DNA of 64,000 nucleotides from Bacteroidales bacterium (GTDB lineage: Bacteria > Bacteroidota > Bacteroidia > Bacteroidales > UBA10428): the NCBI GenBank assembly GCA_016929525.1, contig JAFGIP010000117.1, positions 1 through 64,000 of the forward strand. Direction: 5' to 3'. A model generated the notes under the pieces. It was not told the DNA's origin. It was given only the letters and a program-made list of their open reading frames with translations, and did not search any database. Numbering within the stretch: the stretch's first letter is position 1; the number at the start of each line of letters is the position of its first letter. The position numbers and the translations under genes are program-made. Below are positions 8,504 to 16,856 of the stretch, one piece after another.

Positions 8504-9907
8504 CTATTCAATAATTATCTTTTCAGTATAAGTGCCATTTCTCTTTGAATATACCAGACAGTAAACTCCTTTAGACAGGTTTCCGACAGGTATTTGTGTT
8601 ACTGACCTTTTAATATGAAAAGTATCGATAATTTTACCTTCCATATCAATAATTTGTAACAAACCATTGTTAATTCCTTCAGTAATTTCAATAGTGATGT
8701 TATCAGATGCGGGATTTGGATATATGATAACTGAAGGTGAAAATTCTGAAAAACTGTTGTCTGACAGAACATCTTCCTGCGTCGGATTAAATCCGTTACC
8801 TGTCATTATAAACATATATAATACTCTAAGAGTTGCGCCAAAATATGCACTTGATACCATACTCTTTACCTGTGTATATCCCTGGTTAATTGTTGTCTGG
8901 TCTCCTGATGCCATTGATGCTACTGCAAAAGCTCCTGTGAACACAACATCTTTATAACCTGTGTTTATGGCAGTACCATCCTGATGATATCCGGGATAGA
9001 CCTGGCTGATTCCTCCCTGTTCCATTACAAAACTGTCACATTTATTTGTATATGCAAGAGCATCACTATTCCCGTACCAGAGGTAGTCTACTGCTATTCT
9101 CCAGGGTGTTCTAGCAGCATCATAATAATAAGACCTGCCTTGATCGTATGCCCATCCTGAAACCTCTGCAGAGTAACTGCCATCGGCACTGCACCAGTCA
9201 GATACAAGGTTGTAAACAGCCTCATTGACTGTCAGATTATTGTCGATGACAGCGTATGAGGTGTCGGCAACATTATTCCAGAAATCATTGTTGCCTGTAT
9301 AATCCCCGTAAGCTCTGAAATACCCGGTAGCAAAATACGAAGGATTTGTGGTATTCGCACCTCCCCAGGCATCTCCCGGTTTGAGTACGTATGTTCCGTC
9401 TTCAACTTCATATTCCTGGATGGCTGTTATAAGTGAATCGGCTTCACTTCCATAATCTACGTTGCCATCATTTCCCCACCGCAGTTCTGCCACCATCAGT
9501 GCAACTGTTGCATCAAGCTCGGCATCGGTAGCACCATTAAATCCGACAATATCGTCGCAACCTTCAATTTTCCAGTTCATAACACCGTTGTCATTCATGA
9601 AGTATTCGTAGTATGCCCACAGACTGTCAAAAACTCCCTGGTCATTGGCATATGCAGAAAGTAATAATCCGTAAGCAATTCCCTCTGAAACAGTAAATGC
9701 AGGATCGTCGAATTTAACACGAAGCCGGCCTTCTGAACAAGATTCAAGAAAATCTTCTTTCCAGTTACCGTAAGCGATGTTAAGATCATTCTCACCAACA
9801 TTATTTGGCATAGTACCATACAGATAAATGGTATTTGCAAAATCAAACTGCCCTGATAATATGTTGGAAAAAAATACTAAGAATATAAAGGCTAAAAAGT
9901 TTTTCAT
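8504..9907 (-). CDS. Secreted glycoside hydrolase family 8 enzyme with T9SS sorting domain
   Basis: A 467-residue protein with a signal peptide (to about residue 19), a GH8 (alpha/alpha)6 barrel and a C-terminal T9SS sorting domain beginning IIYPNPASDNITIEI and ending KIIIE. GH8 marks are VSEGIAYG (general acid probably Glu75), GATDAELDATVALMVAE (Asp128 and Asp132 region) and WRIAVDYLWYG. Family activities include endoglucanase, licheninase, chitosanase, xylanase and reducing-end xylose-releasing exo-oligoxylanase. The nearby xylose operon makes a xylan-related role attractive, but the sequence alone does not decide it. Convergent with siaC across 48 bp. Confidence 0.88.
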   Translation of the reverse strand: MKNFLAFIFLVFFSNILSGQFDFANTIYLYGTMPNNVGENDLNIAYGNWKEDFLESCSEGRLRVKFDDPAFTVSEGIAYGLLLSAYANDQGVFDSLWAYYEYFMNDNGVMNWKIEGCDDIVGFNGATDAELDATVALMVAELRWGNDGNVDYGSEADSLITAIQEYEVEDGTYVLKPGDAWGGANTTNPSYFATGYFRAYGDYTGNNDFWNNVADTSYAVIDNNLTVNEAVYNLVSDWCSADGSYSAEVSGWAYDQGRSYYYDAARTPWRIAVDYLWYGNSDALAYTNKCDSFVMEQGGISQVYPGYHQDGTAINTGYKDVVFTGAFAVASMASGDQTTINQGYTQVKSMVSSAYFGATLRVLYMFIMTGNGFNPTQEDVLSDNSFSEFSPSVIIYPNPASDNITIEITEGINNGLLQIIDMEGKIIDTFHIKRSVTQIPVGNLSKGVYCLVYSKRNGTYTEKIIIE

Positions 9908-9998
9908 AATTCCGGGATTAATAAATTATCACTGTTTAAATTAGTGAAAAAAGAAATAGATTAATAATAATATTATACCCTTAACGAAATGGTGTCCC

Positions 9999-11366
9999 TT
10001 AATTATTCAGGCTTTTCAAATATTCATAATGACTATTATCGGCCGGAGAATTAACAATAAGAGATGGTGCAAACTCACCCATGGATCTTTCCATATCAAT
10101 CATTTCTTTTAATAACATTCCCGCAGTATCGGGATATTGTTTAAAAAGATTTTCTTTTTCACCGGGATCTTTTTTAAGATTAAACAGCAGAGTATCATGA
10201 GCTGCCACAGCTTTTTTCCATGGTGCGCCCGCAAAACCTTCAAAAGGCATTTTTATTTTCCATGCTCCTTTACGGTAGCACTTTAAATTACCTTCGTTGT
10301 AATACATTATATAGTCTGAGGTTCTTTTACCATCTTCCAGTAAAACATTACTTATATCAACACCGTCGTACTGTGTATCCTGAGGAATGTCAATTCCGGT
10401 AAGTCTTGCAATAGTAGGGAAAAGATCCATCTGGCTTGCCAGGTCTTCATAGACCTTACCTGCAGGAATTTTACCTTTCCACATAGCCACACCAGGAACC
10501 CGCATACCACCTTCAAAGGTATACTGCTTACCTTCCCGAAGTATTCCTGCCGATCCGCCATGATCTTTCATTGCCAGCCATGGTCCGTTGTCGCTTGTGA
10601 AAATAACCAGCGTGTTTTCTAAAATGTTGTTTTTTTCAAGTGTTTTAATAATTTCTCCAACACTCCAGTCGATCTCCTGCACGACATCGCCATAAAGTCC
10701 TCGTTTCGAAGTTCCCAGGAATTTATCAGAAGCATAAATAGGAACGTGGGGCATATTATGGGCAACATACAGAAAAAAAGGGTTTTCTTTATGTTTATTG
10801 ATAAATTCGATGGCTTCCTTTGTATATGTTTTTGTCAGCTGCGTCTGATCAATATGAAATGATTCAACGTGGTTGTCCCGCATATATACAACACTTGTCA
10901 TATCATTACTGTAAGGAATTCCAAAGTACGAATCGAAACCCTGCTGAAGAGGTAAAAACTCATTTCTGTGTCCCAAATGCCATTTACCGACAATCCCGGT
11001 TGAATACCCTTTTCCCTTTAACAACTCAGCGATTGTTGTTTCACCAGGCGGCATTCCTGTAAAACTTTCCGGAAAGAAAACCGCATTAATACCCATTCTT
11101 ACAGGTAATCTTCCGGTGAGTAAACCTGCACGTGACGGACTACAGACTGGTGCTGCAGTATAAAATTCTGTAAACCGGATGCCATCCGTGGCCATTTGAT
11201 CGATATTGGGTGTACTAATATCTGTTGCTCCATAGCATCCTATATCGCCATACCCCAGGTCATCGGTATAAATTATTATTATATTGGGTAACTCATTTTC
11301 TTTTGCAATTTTATTATTGCAGCTCGTAAATAAAAGGAAAGCGATGAGCGTATAATAAATTTTCAT
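9999..11366 (-). CDS. Family S1 sulfatase lipoprotein (arylsulfatase-like)
   Basis: A 455-residue sulfatase. The sulfatase signature CSPSRAGLLTGR begins at Cys75, the residue converted to formylglycine by an anaerobic- or FGE-type maturase. Metal-binding Asps lie in IIYTDDLGYGDIGC (residues 31-44), with FTSDNGPW further on. The N-terminus LLFTSC (Cys16) is a lipobox, so the enzyme is probably anchored at the periplasmic or outer-membrane face. It hydrolyses sulfate esters, probably on a carbohydrate given neighbouring glycosidase genes; the subfamily and sugar cannot be read by eye. No sulfatase-maturing enzyme is in this window. Confidence 0.9.
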   Translation of the reverse strand: MKIYYTLIAFLLFTSCNNKIAKENELPNIIIIYTDDLGYGDIGCYGATDISTPNIDQMATDGIRFTEFYTAAPVCSPSRAGLLTGRLPVRMGINAVFFPESFTGMPPGETTIAELLKGKGYSTGIVGKWHLGHRNEFLPLQQGFDSYFGIPYSNDMTSVVYMRDNHVESFHIDQTQLTKTYTKEAIEFINKHKENPFFLYVAHNMPHVPIYASDKFLGTSKRGLYGDVVQEIDWSVGEIIKTLEKNNILENTLVIFTSDNGPWLAMKDHGGSAGILREGKQYTFEGGMRVPGVAMWKGKIPAGKVYEDLASQMDLFPTIARLTGIDIPQDTQYDGVDISNVLLEDGKRTSDYIMYYNEGNLKCYRKGAWKIKMPFEGFAGAPWKKAVAAHDTLLFNLKKDPGEKENLFKQYPDTAGMLLKEMIDMERSMGEFAPSLIVNSPADNSHYEYLKSLNN

Positions 11367-11439
11367 GGTATTTACATAATTAGTTTAGAAGACTTTACTT
11401 TATCAACTATTCAGTTTATATATTTTATCAGGTCTGTTA

Positions 11440-12921
11440 TTAATGTAATACCTCAAACTTTTTTGAGTATATGTTTTCCTGATTAATAACAGATACAGTA
11501 TATATTCCACACGGCAGATTATTAATGTCCAATTCAAAATAATCAATATCCTTACTTTTGGTAATGTTTTTTGAGATCATTAACTGATTTGTTATCGAAC
11601 AGACAGACAAATTGATTATATCAGTTACATTTTTGGGAAATATTATCCTGATATAATCTTGTGCCGGGTTTGGAAAAATAATGAAATTCTGATTATCGCT
11701 CCAGGTGATGACAGATGACGGATTTTCACCACAGGTTCCTCCAAAAAGATTGCATACCCATAAATATGTAGTGTCGATGTGTTGAAGTGTCGGAACACCA
11801 ACAATACCTTCGGTATAACCATTCCAGGCATTGAAGGCGAGAGCTTCAACACCGAGCTCTGTGATTAAGCTTTCCTGCAAATCCCGCCATGTTTGGTTAT
11901 TTCCGTATACAGGAGATGACGGAAAAACAATATGAGCATCGTAACCTGAATTGACATCATGAATGAATGGGATTCCTGAATTTATCCATCCCGAAAAAAA
12001 GTCTTCCTTCCATTCAATTAATGTTGTTTCATTGCTTATTCCTTTCCAGATCTCCGGAATAAAACATTGAACTGCCAGTACAGATGACTGCGACAGGAGA
12101 TGCGGACCTGTATTATCGGGTGTGGCTTTAAACGATCCCGGAGCAAATGTAGCCGGAGGCAGAATATCGAGAGCGAAGCCTACTTTTATTTCCGTATCAT
12201 TATATACTTTATTGGCAACAAGATCAAATCCTTCAGCAAATTCCTGGTCAGTTACTCCGGGTTTATTGGATGCAACATGAATTATGGAGATAAGGTATCG
12301 TTCGTCTTCATCCTTATCGTAAACTCTTGCCCATTTCTCTGTCCATGAAGGGTTATCCGGACTAATAATATATCTGTTCACCAGGTCTTCTATTAATTCT
12401 ACAAGCTGCGGAGCGGGATTTACACTGGTTCCCGGGAAATCATCCATGAACGAGAAACCGTCAAAATCGTTTGTTTCCGCAAATGATTCTATAAAAGGAG
12501 CAACGAGTACCGGTTTACCAAGAACTGCATCGAACAGTTCATCGTGCGACTGGGTAGATGTTTGCATAGGTGCCCAGTATGCCCAGTTATCGGTTCCCGG
12601 AAGGCCCCAATATGAAAAGTTTATAACATTTATTCCGGCATCGATTATGGTATTTACCGCAAAATTTCGGTAAGCAACATTTTCCGACCACCCAAGATGC
12701 CGGGAGTCGGATGGATGTTGCGTATATAACCCCGTATTATTTGAGGGATTATAATCGTAGAACTGAACGCCGTTGCGCCAGTTACCTGTAAAAAACAGGG
12801 TACTTTTAATAACAGAATCCGCAAAATCCTCGTTGGCCAGGTGCCCCCAGGTATTTTGCGCAACTGTATTTCCTGAAAGAAACAGGAAAATAAGGTTAAT
12901 TACTATAAAGGATTTGAACAT
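11440..12921 (-). CDS. Secreted T9SS protein with a probable glycosidase-like barrel (function unknown)
   Basis: A 493-residue protein with a signal peptide to about residue 21 and a C-terminal T9SS sorting domain (IIFPNPAQDYIRIIF ... YSKKFEVLH). The middle resembles TIM-barrel proteins of the DUF5010 or GH71/GH99 kind: INFSYWGLPG, LVAPFIESFAE, and FNAWNGYTEGIVGVPT near the end, which recalls the FNxWNExxEG segment of those families. I do not recognise a precise family, and no catalytic pair can be assigned. Its place beside a sulfatase and a GH8 gene on the same strand, with 70-110 bp spacers, suggests an extracellular carbohydrate role. Confidence is high for a real secreted protein and low for activity. 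Confidence 0.7.
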   Translation of the reverse strand: MFKSFIVINLIFLFLSGNTVAQNTWGHLANEDFADSVIKSTLFFTGNWRNGVQFYDYNPSNNTGLYTQHPSDSRHLGWSENVAYRNFAVNTIIDAGINVINFSYWGLPGTDNWAYWAPMQTSTQSHDELFDAVLGKPVLVAPFIESFAETNDFDGFSFMDDFPGTSVNPAPQLVELIEDLVNRYIISPDNPSWTEKWARVYDKDEDERYLISIIHVASNKPGVTDQEFAEGFDLVANKVYNDTEIKVGFALDILPPATFAPGSFKATPDNTGPHLLSQSSVLAVQCFIPEIWKGISNETTLIEWKEDFFSGWINSGIPFIHDVNSGYDAHIVFPSSPVYGNNQTWRDLQESLITELGVEALAFNAWNGYTEGIVGVPTLQHIDTTYLWVCNLFGGTCGENPSSVITWSDNQNFIIFPNPAQDYIRIIFPKNVTDIINLSVCSITNQLMISKNITKSKDIDYFELDINNLPCGIYTVSVINQENIYSKKFEVLH

Positions 12922-13028
12922 TGATTTTGATTTAAGCAGAACAAAGTGAAGATTATAAGTATACTAAGTTACCACCTGGAACTATCAAATCAAAATTACA
13001 CGTTCGATAACGTTGTTAATTATCAGGA

Positions 13029-13910
13029 CTAAAAGTTAGTCGATGGTTTATCTTCTGTGTCCGATTCACCCTCAATTATTAAAGCGGTCAAAGATGTTTT
13101 TAATTTTTCAATCCTGACTATCCTGTTTTTTCGATCGATATATGAAATTACATCTTCATTCTCTTTATAATCATGAATTCTTGAGGAACCGGATAGTCCG
13201 GACTTTACCTGAGAAAATGTATTACCGGTTATTGTGGTGTCCTTATATTCGAATACTATCAACTTTTTATTATCATCTTCAATGCATAGCGCTTCATCGA
13301 TATTAAAAATATCTTGTTGTGAGAAAAAATAACTTCCTGAAAGTGCTATTGTTCCTCTTATATATTTAAGATTATTAACAGAGCGACCTGCATCGATATA
13401 TTTTTTCACTAAATCAGGAAGGGGCTCAGCTGTTTGAATTTTCCGCAGAACGGACTCTCTGATATCGTTAATGATGGTATTTGTTTTTGCATTTGATCCG
13501 TTCCATGATAACACTCCAAAATATTTTCCTTTCTGAAACATGGTATAATAGTCATTAATCAGTTTGAGTTCCGGTTCTTTATAAATGATACTATCGCTTT
13601 TTGATCTGGAACTTGAAAATATGCCAAATGCAGCACCGGCATCTTTCATTTGGTAAAGCTGAAATTCGATCCGTATATCATTATCAAGAAGATATGCGGC
13701 ATTTGCTGCCACTTCAAATCCATATTCGAGATAAACTTCAGCTCCTCCATCGATCATGGTGAACAGGTCGCTGCCGGCATAGAATGCAGGTCCCTGGATA
13801 ATGCTCAGAGCCTCATGGTCTGAAATATCAGGCAGAAGTCTTTTTATTTCCTCATTTGCTGTTGCATTCTGAAGAATAACAAATACGATCAGAATATCAA
13901 GAAATTTCAT
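13029..13910 (-). CDS. DUF6599-like exported protein
   Basis: A 293-residue protein with a signal peptide (to about residue 18). The segment SDLFTMIDGGAEVYLEYGF and the following QLYQMKDAGAAFGIFS fit the DUF6599 family, whose members begin with a conserved IDGGAE...YGF stretch and have no established function. It starts 20 bp after the DUF362 gene stop on the same strand, so the two are very likely cotranscribed. This pairing suggests a shared role with an exported DUF362 protein. No catalytic motif is visible. Confidence 0.65.
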   Translation of the reverse strand: MKFLDILIVFVILQNATANEEIKRLLPDISDHEALSIIQGPAFYAGSDLFTMIDGGAEVYLEYGFEVAANAAYLLDNDIRIEFQLYQMKDAGAAFGIFSSSRSKSDSIIYKEPELKLINDYYTMFQKGKYFGVLSWNGSNAKTNTIINDIRESVLRKIQTAEPLPDLVKKYIDAGRSVNNLKYIRGTIALSGSYFFSQQDIFNIDEALCIEDDNKKLIVFEYKDTTITGNTFSQVKSGLSGSSRIHDYKENEDVISYIDRKNRIVRIEKLKTSLTALIIEGESDTEDKPSTNF

Positions 13911-13930
13911 TCTGCAATAAATTCAATTTA

Positions 13931-14863
13931 TCAAGTTAACTCCACTTCCTTAATAATCAGCGAGGATAAGTCTGTTGTACCAATCTTGTGTTTTTCAGCG
14001 AAATCCAGAGAAGGAACTTCTGTAATATCCATTCCGTGCAAATTGGCACAGTATGTATCAATAGCAACCGGATCGGTGCCGGCTATTATTTTATTTTCTG
14101 TCTGTACCTCTCCCGGGCCAAAGGGACCATTGTTCAGAATAAATTCTGTTGCATCGACTAAGCAAAGGTCTGTTTTCCTAACGGTATTCAGATCGGCAAT
14201 ACACTGAGAAAGTCTGTTATTATCGGTCTTCCCCTTACCAGGGGAAGCTGAGTGAAAATAACGGTTAGATGCACCTGTATTCAGGCCCATCATATTTTTC
14301 AGGCAATTTGTCAGCATAGATGCTCTATGATGTTTGGCAATGGGTAAATTGATAAATGTGTCGAGCCTGAAAAAATCTGAGGCCAATTCTGCCTCTTTAA
14401 TAATTACTCCGTTGTTTATATTTACTTTTTTATGTTCGGTTGCATATTGCAATTTGTCCAGATACTCTTTATGACTATCGTAGTATTCTGATCTGTTCCA
14501 GTAACCGGTACCATCGCCGCCAAAGAAAATTATTACTTCCGATGCTCCGGCTTCATAACACATTTTAACCGTTGCCAGGGCAATGTCGGGATTGGTATAA
14601 GTGCCGGGATTTTTAAATTTTCCATTGATCAGAAGCCCGACAGTTGATCCATCAGCAACAAACTGTTTCATTCCGCCCAGTAAATTAACAGCTTCAACTG
14701 CTGCATTATAGTAGTTTTTAGAATTAATAACAGCCATATTCGGCACAGATCTTTTAACAGCAGCTGTTATCCCGTTCCGGAATAAAGAGGGAAGCATACT
14801 TAAACCTCCTATTGCTGAGGCAACTCCAATAAATTTTCTTCTTGAGATCTGATTTCTTTCCAT
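13931..14863 (-). CDS. DUF362 protein exported by the Tat pathway
   Basis: A 310-residue protein. The N-terminus carries the twin-arginine motif SRRKFIG (residues 7-13) followed by a hydrophobic stretch, so it is probably exported folded by Tat. The body matches DUF362: TVGLLINGKF, NLPIAKHHRASMLTNCLKNMMG and GTDPVAIDTYCA near the end. DUF362 domains are often fused to 4Fe-4S ferredoxin domains; no CxxCxxC cluster is seen here. Tat export usually means a cofactor is loaded in the cytoplasm, but none can be named. It is the first gene of the pair with the DUF6599-like gene. Confidence 0.8.
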   Translation of the reverse strand: MERNQISRRKFIGVASAIGGLSMLPSLFRNGITAAVKRSVPNMAVINSKNYYNAAVEAVNLLGGMKQFVADGSTVGLLINGKFKNPGTYTNPDIALATVKMCYEAGASEVIIFFGGDGTGYWNRSEYYDSHKEYLDKLQYATEHKKVNINNGVIIKEAELASDFFRLDTFINLPIAKHHRASMLTNCLKNMMGLNTGASNRYFHSASPGKGKTDNNRLSQCIADLNTVRKTDLCLVDATEFILNNGPFGPGEVQTENKIIAGTDPVAIDTYCANLHGMDITEVPSLDFAEKHKIGTTDLSSLIIKEVELT

Positions 14864-15002
14864 ATCAATAAGCTATAGTTACTCTGTAAATATAACTACA
14901 ATATTGTATAAGAATTGTTAAAACATTGCTTTGATAAATGAATTAAAAATTATGCAGATGCATAAAATATCAATTCTTTTCGCTATTGAGAATAAAGGAA
15001 TT

Positions 15003-15010
15003 TATCTTTG
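15003..15010 (+). promoter_or_regulatory. Candidate -7 element for hisFE
   Basis: TATCTTTG fits TAnnTTTG exactly and ends 22 bases before the hisF start codon. A good TTTG at the expected -33 distance is not present. Confidence 0.4.
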
Positions 15011-15032
15011 CACTTCTTAAGATTAATTTATT

Positions 15033-15788
15033 ATGCTGGCAAAAAGAATTATTCCGTGCCTTGATGTTCGCGACGGGAAAACCGTTAAGGGAGTAAACTT
15101 TGTTAATATTCGGGAAGTTGGCGATGCGGTTGAACTGGGAGCAGAATATGCCCGTCAGGGTGCCGATGAGCTTGTATTTCTTGATATTACGGCATCACAT
15201 GAAGGGCGAAAAACCTTTGTTGAGCTTGTAAAAAGAATAGCTCATGTTCTGAATATCCCGTTTACTGTTGGTGGAGGAATAAGTGAGTTGAAAGATATAG
15301 AAGCGTTGCTTAGTGCCGGGGCAGATAAAGTCTCTATAAATTCAGCAGCTATTCGTAATCCGGAACTTATAGACCAGATGGCATTGAATTTCGGAAGCCA
15401 GTTTGTTGTGGTTGCCATAGACGCTAAAGAAGTTGATGGTCATTGGACAGCTTACGTTAATGGCGGAAGAATACCGACCGATAAAGAACTTTTCTCATGG
15501 GCCCGTGAAGCACAGGATAGGGGGGCGGGAGAGATATTATTTACATCTATGAATCATGATGGTACAAAGAACGGTTTTGCATGTGAGGCACTGGCCCGGA
15601 TGTCTGAATCGCTCTCGATACCGGTAATTGCATCGGGCGGAGCAGGGAATATGGAGCATTATGCTGAAGTATTTGCAAAAGGGAAAGCCGATGCAGGTTT
15701 GGCAGCCAGCATTTTTCATTTTAAAGAGATTACAGTGCCGCAACTTAAGGAATATTTGCATCAGAAAGGAATTCCGGTACGTCTGTAA
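15033..15788 (+). CDS. hisF: Imidazole glycerol phosphate synthase cyclase subunit HisF
   Basis: A 251-residue beta/alpha barrel that closes the imidazole ring of histidine and releases AICAR, using ammonia from HisH. The catalytic aspartates sit at the expected positions: Asp11 in [11 protein letters not shown] and Asp130 in [11 protein letters not shown]. Phosphate-binding loops VGGGIS (79-84) and IASGGAG are intact. Only hisE follows; hisG, D, C, B, H and A are not in the window, so the histidine genes are split. A -7 element at 15003-15010 supports an independent promoter. Confidence 0.97.
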   Translation: MLAKRIIPCLDVRDGKTVKGVNFVNIREVGDAVELGAEYARQGADELVFLDITASHEGRKTFVELVKRIAHVLNIPFTVGGGISELKDIEALLSAGADKVSINSAAIRNPELIDQMALNFGSQFVVVAIDAKEVDGHWTAYVNGGRIPTDKELFSWAREAQDRGAGEILFTSMNHDGTKNGFACEALARMSESLSIPVIASGGAGNMEHYAEVFAKGKADAGLAASIFHFKEITVPQLKEYLHQKGIPVRL

Positions 15789-15818
15789 AAAGTATTTATC
15801 CGGGAAAAACATATTAAC

Positions 15819-16097
15819 ATGGACTTTCTTATAAAACTACAGGACCTGATTGTAGACAGAAAAAAAAATATGCCTCAGGGTTCATATACTACAAAACTTT
15901 TTGAAAAAGGAATCAATAAAATTGCTCAAAAAGTAGGAGAGGAGGCAGTAGAACTGGTTATTGAGGCAAAAGACAATAATGACGAATTATTTCTCAACGA
16001 AGGAGCCGACCTGATGTATCACTTCATGGTATTACTCACCCAGAAAGGATATCGTTTAGAGGATGTTGTGAAGATACTTGAAAAAAGGCACAAGTAG
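15819..16097 (+). CDS. hisE: Phosphoribosyl-ATP pyrophosphatase HisE, stand-alone
   Basis: A 92-residue all-helical MazG-like pyrophosphatase that converts phosphoribosyl-ATP to phosphoribosyl-AMP, the second step of histidine synthesis. The metal-binding pattern GEEAVELVIEAKDNND ... LNEGADLMYHFMVLL is complete. In most Bacteroidota this domain is the C-terminal half of a bifunctional HisIE. Here the reading frame begins at the equivalent of the domain boundary, and no HisI remnant precedes it in the 30-bp spacer after hisF. HisI must be encoded elsewhere, or be part of a second HisIE copy. Confidence 0.93.
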   Translation: MDFLIKLQDLIVDRKKNMPQGSYTTKLFEKGINKIAQKVGEEAVELVIEAKDNNDELFLNEGADLMYHFMVLLTQKGYRLEDVVKILEKRHK

Positions 16098-16480
16098 TTA
16101 TTTGATTAATTGAGAAATTGAATTTATTCTGAGTTTTATAATTTAAATCATAGACCTTAAACTCTGTGCGGTGGCGGTTCTCTCCTTCATCGCCCTTGCG
16201 AAGCTTCAGCGCAGCAAGGCAGGAGAGCAAGTGAGTTCAGAGAAAGGGGAGTAATTAAAGAGACTGTTCAAAAAAGTGTGTCAAACTTGATCAATCTCCA
16301 ATTTCCAATTTCCAATTATCAATTACACCCGGTTAACCATATTTCGCTCCTCGGGGCTATACACTTTCTCAACCCTCTAAATCATAATCAGTCTGCTTAA
16401 CTATTATTGTCGAGATTTCTATTATAGTTGTAAAATATCCGATGCCGTTGCAAGATCCTATAATTTCACTTCCCGAATTT

Positions 16481-16585
16481 GCAATGTCACTTAACAATCT
16501 TGCAATGTCATTTAACAATCTTGCAATGTCATTTAACAAATATGCAATGTCACTTAACAATCTTGCAGTGTAATTTAACAATCTC
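16481..16585 (+). repeat. Tandem repeat, 5 copies of 21 bp
   Basis: Units start at 16481, 16502, 16523, 16544 and 16565. The consensus begins GCAATGTCA and ends TTAACAATCTT; units 1-4 differ by one to three bases and unit 5 is the most diverged. No spacers lie between copies, so this is not a CRISPR array. Reverse-frame translation gives a RLLNDIA-type heptad, but there is no supporting start context. Confidence 0.9.
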
Positions 16586-16600
16586 ACTGTGTTGGTCGTT

Positions 16601-16622
16601 GAGACGCGATGCGTCGCATCTC
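16601..16622. repeat. 22-bp near-perfect palindrome, GC-rich
   Basis: GAGACGCGATG followed by CGTCGCATCTC; the halves are reverse complements except at two symmetric positions. Palindromes of this GAGACGCGATGCATCGCGTCTC type recur in intergenic DNA of Bacteroidota, resembling REP elements. Confidence 0.6.
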
Positions 16623-16786
16623 CAACCGTTCTTTTCCAAACCACCGACCCCCGACTGGCGCGCATCTTTGATGCGTGACTAATTTATTATGCAATCCTAA
16701 TTATAATTTGGCTTATTTACGCACCAGGCAAACTTTTCCTCTGATCACTGTCGGAACGTGGTGCGTTTTTATTCTGCATTTGTTTC

Positions 16787-16831
16787 CCGGGGGCTTTGCC
16801 CCCGGCTACTAATGTTTCGCCCTTACAGGGC
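16787..16831. repeat. Pair of short GC-rich hairpins
   Basis: CCGGGGGC (16787-16794) pairs with GCCCCCGG (16798-16805), and GCCCT (16819-16823) pairs with AGGGC (16827-16831). They lie just after the stop codon side of the leftward cyclase gene, so they could stop its transcription, but they lack a clear T-tract on that strand and look like a dispersed intergenic repeat. Confidence 0.5.
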
Positions 16832-16856
16832 TCTCAACCATCAACTTTAAACTACA

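Larger units (their letters stand above)
16098..16856. other. Non-coding 759-bp region of repeats and palindromes
   Basis: No credible gene. From left to right: a stretch with CTCTCCT (from about 16178) mirrored by AGGAGAG near 16222-16228; an AT-rich part with short CAATTTC-type repeats near 16292-16322; five 21-bp tandem repeats (16481-16585); a 22-bp near-palindrome (16601-16622); and two GC-rich hairpins (16787-16805 and 16819-16831). Higher GC than its surroundings. Open frames across the tandem repeats only reflect the unit length being a multiple of three. Confidence 0.7.

Noticed and set aside
16255-16290. Possible insertion-sequence end (GACTGTTCAAAAAAGTGTGTC-like motif)
   Set aside because: No transposase, no matching inverted end and no target duplication could be found; at most a remnant.
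16481-16585. Possible CRISPR array
   Set aside because: Units are contiguous with no unique spacers, and no cas genes are present.
16369-16682. Open frames on both strands over the tandem repeats
   Set aside because: The 21-bp unit keeps frames open automatically; translations are simple heptads with no start context or domain.
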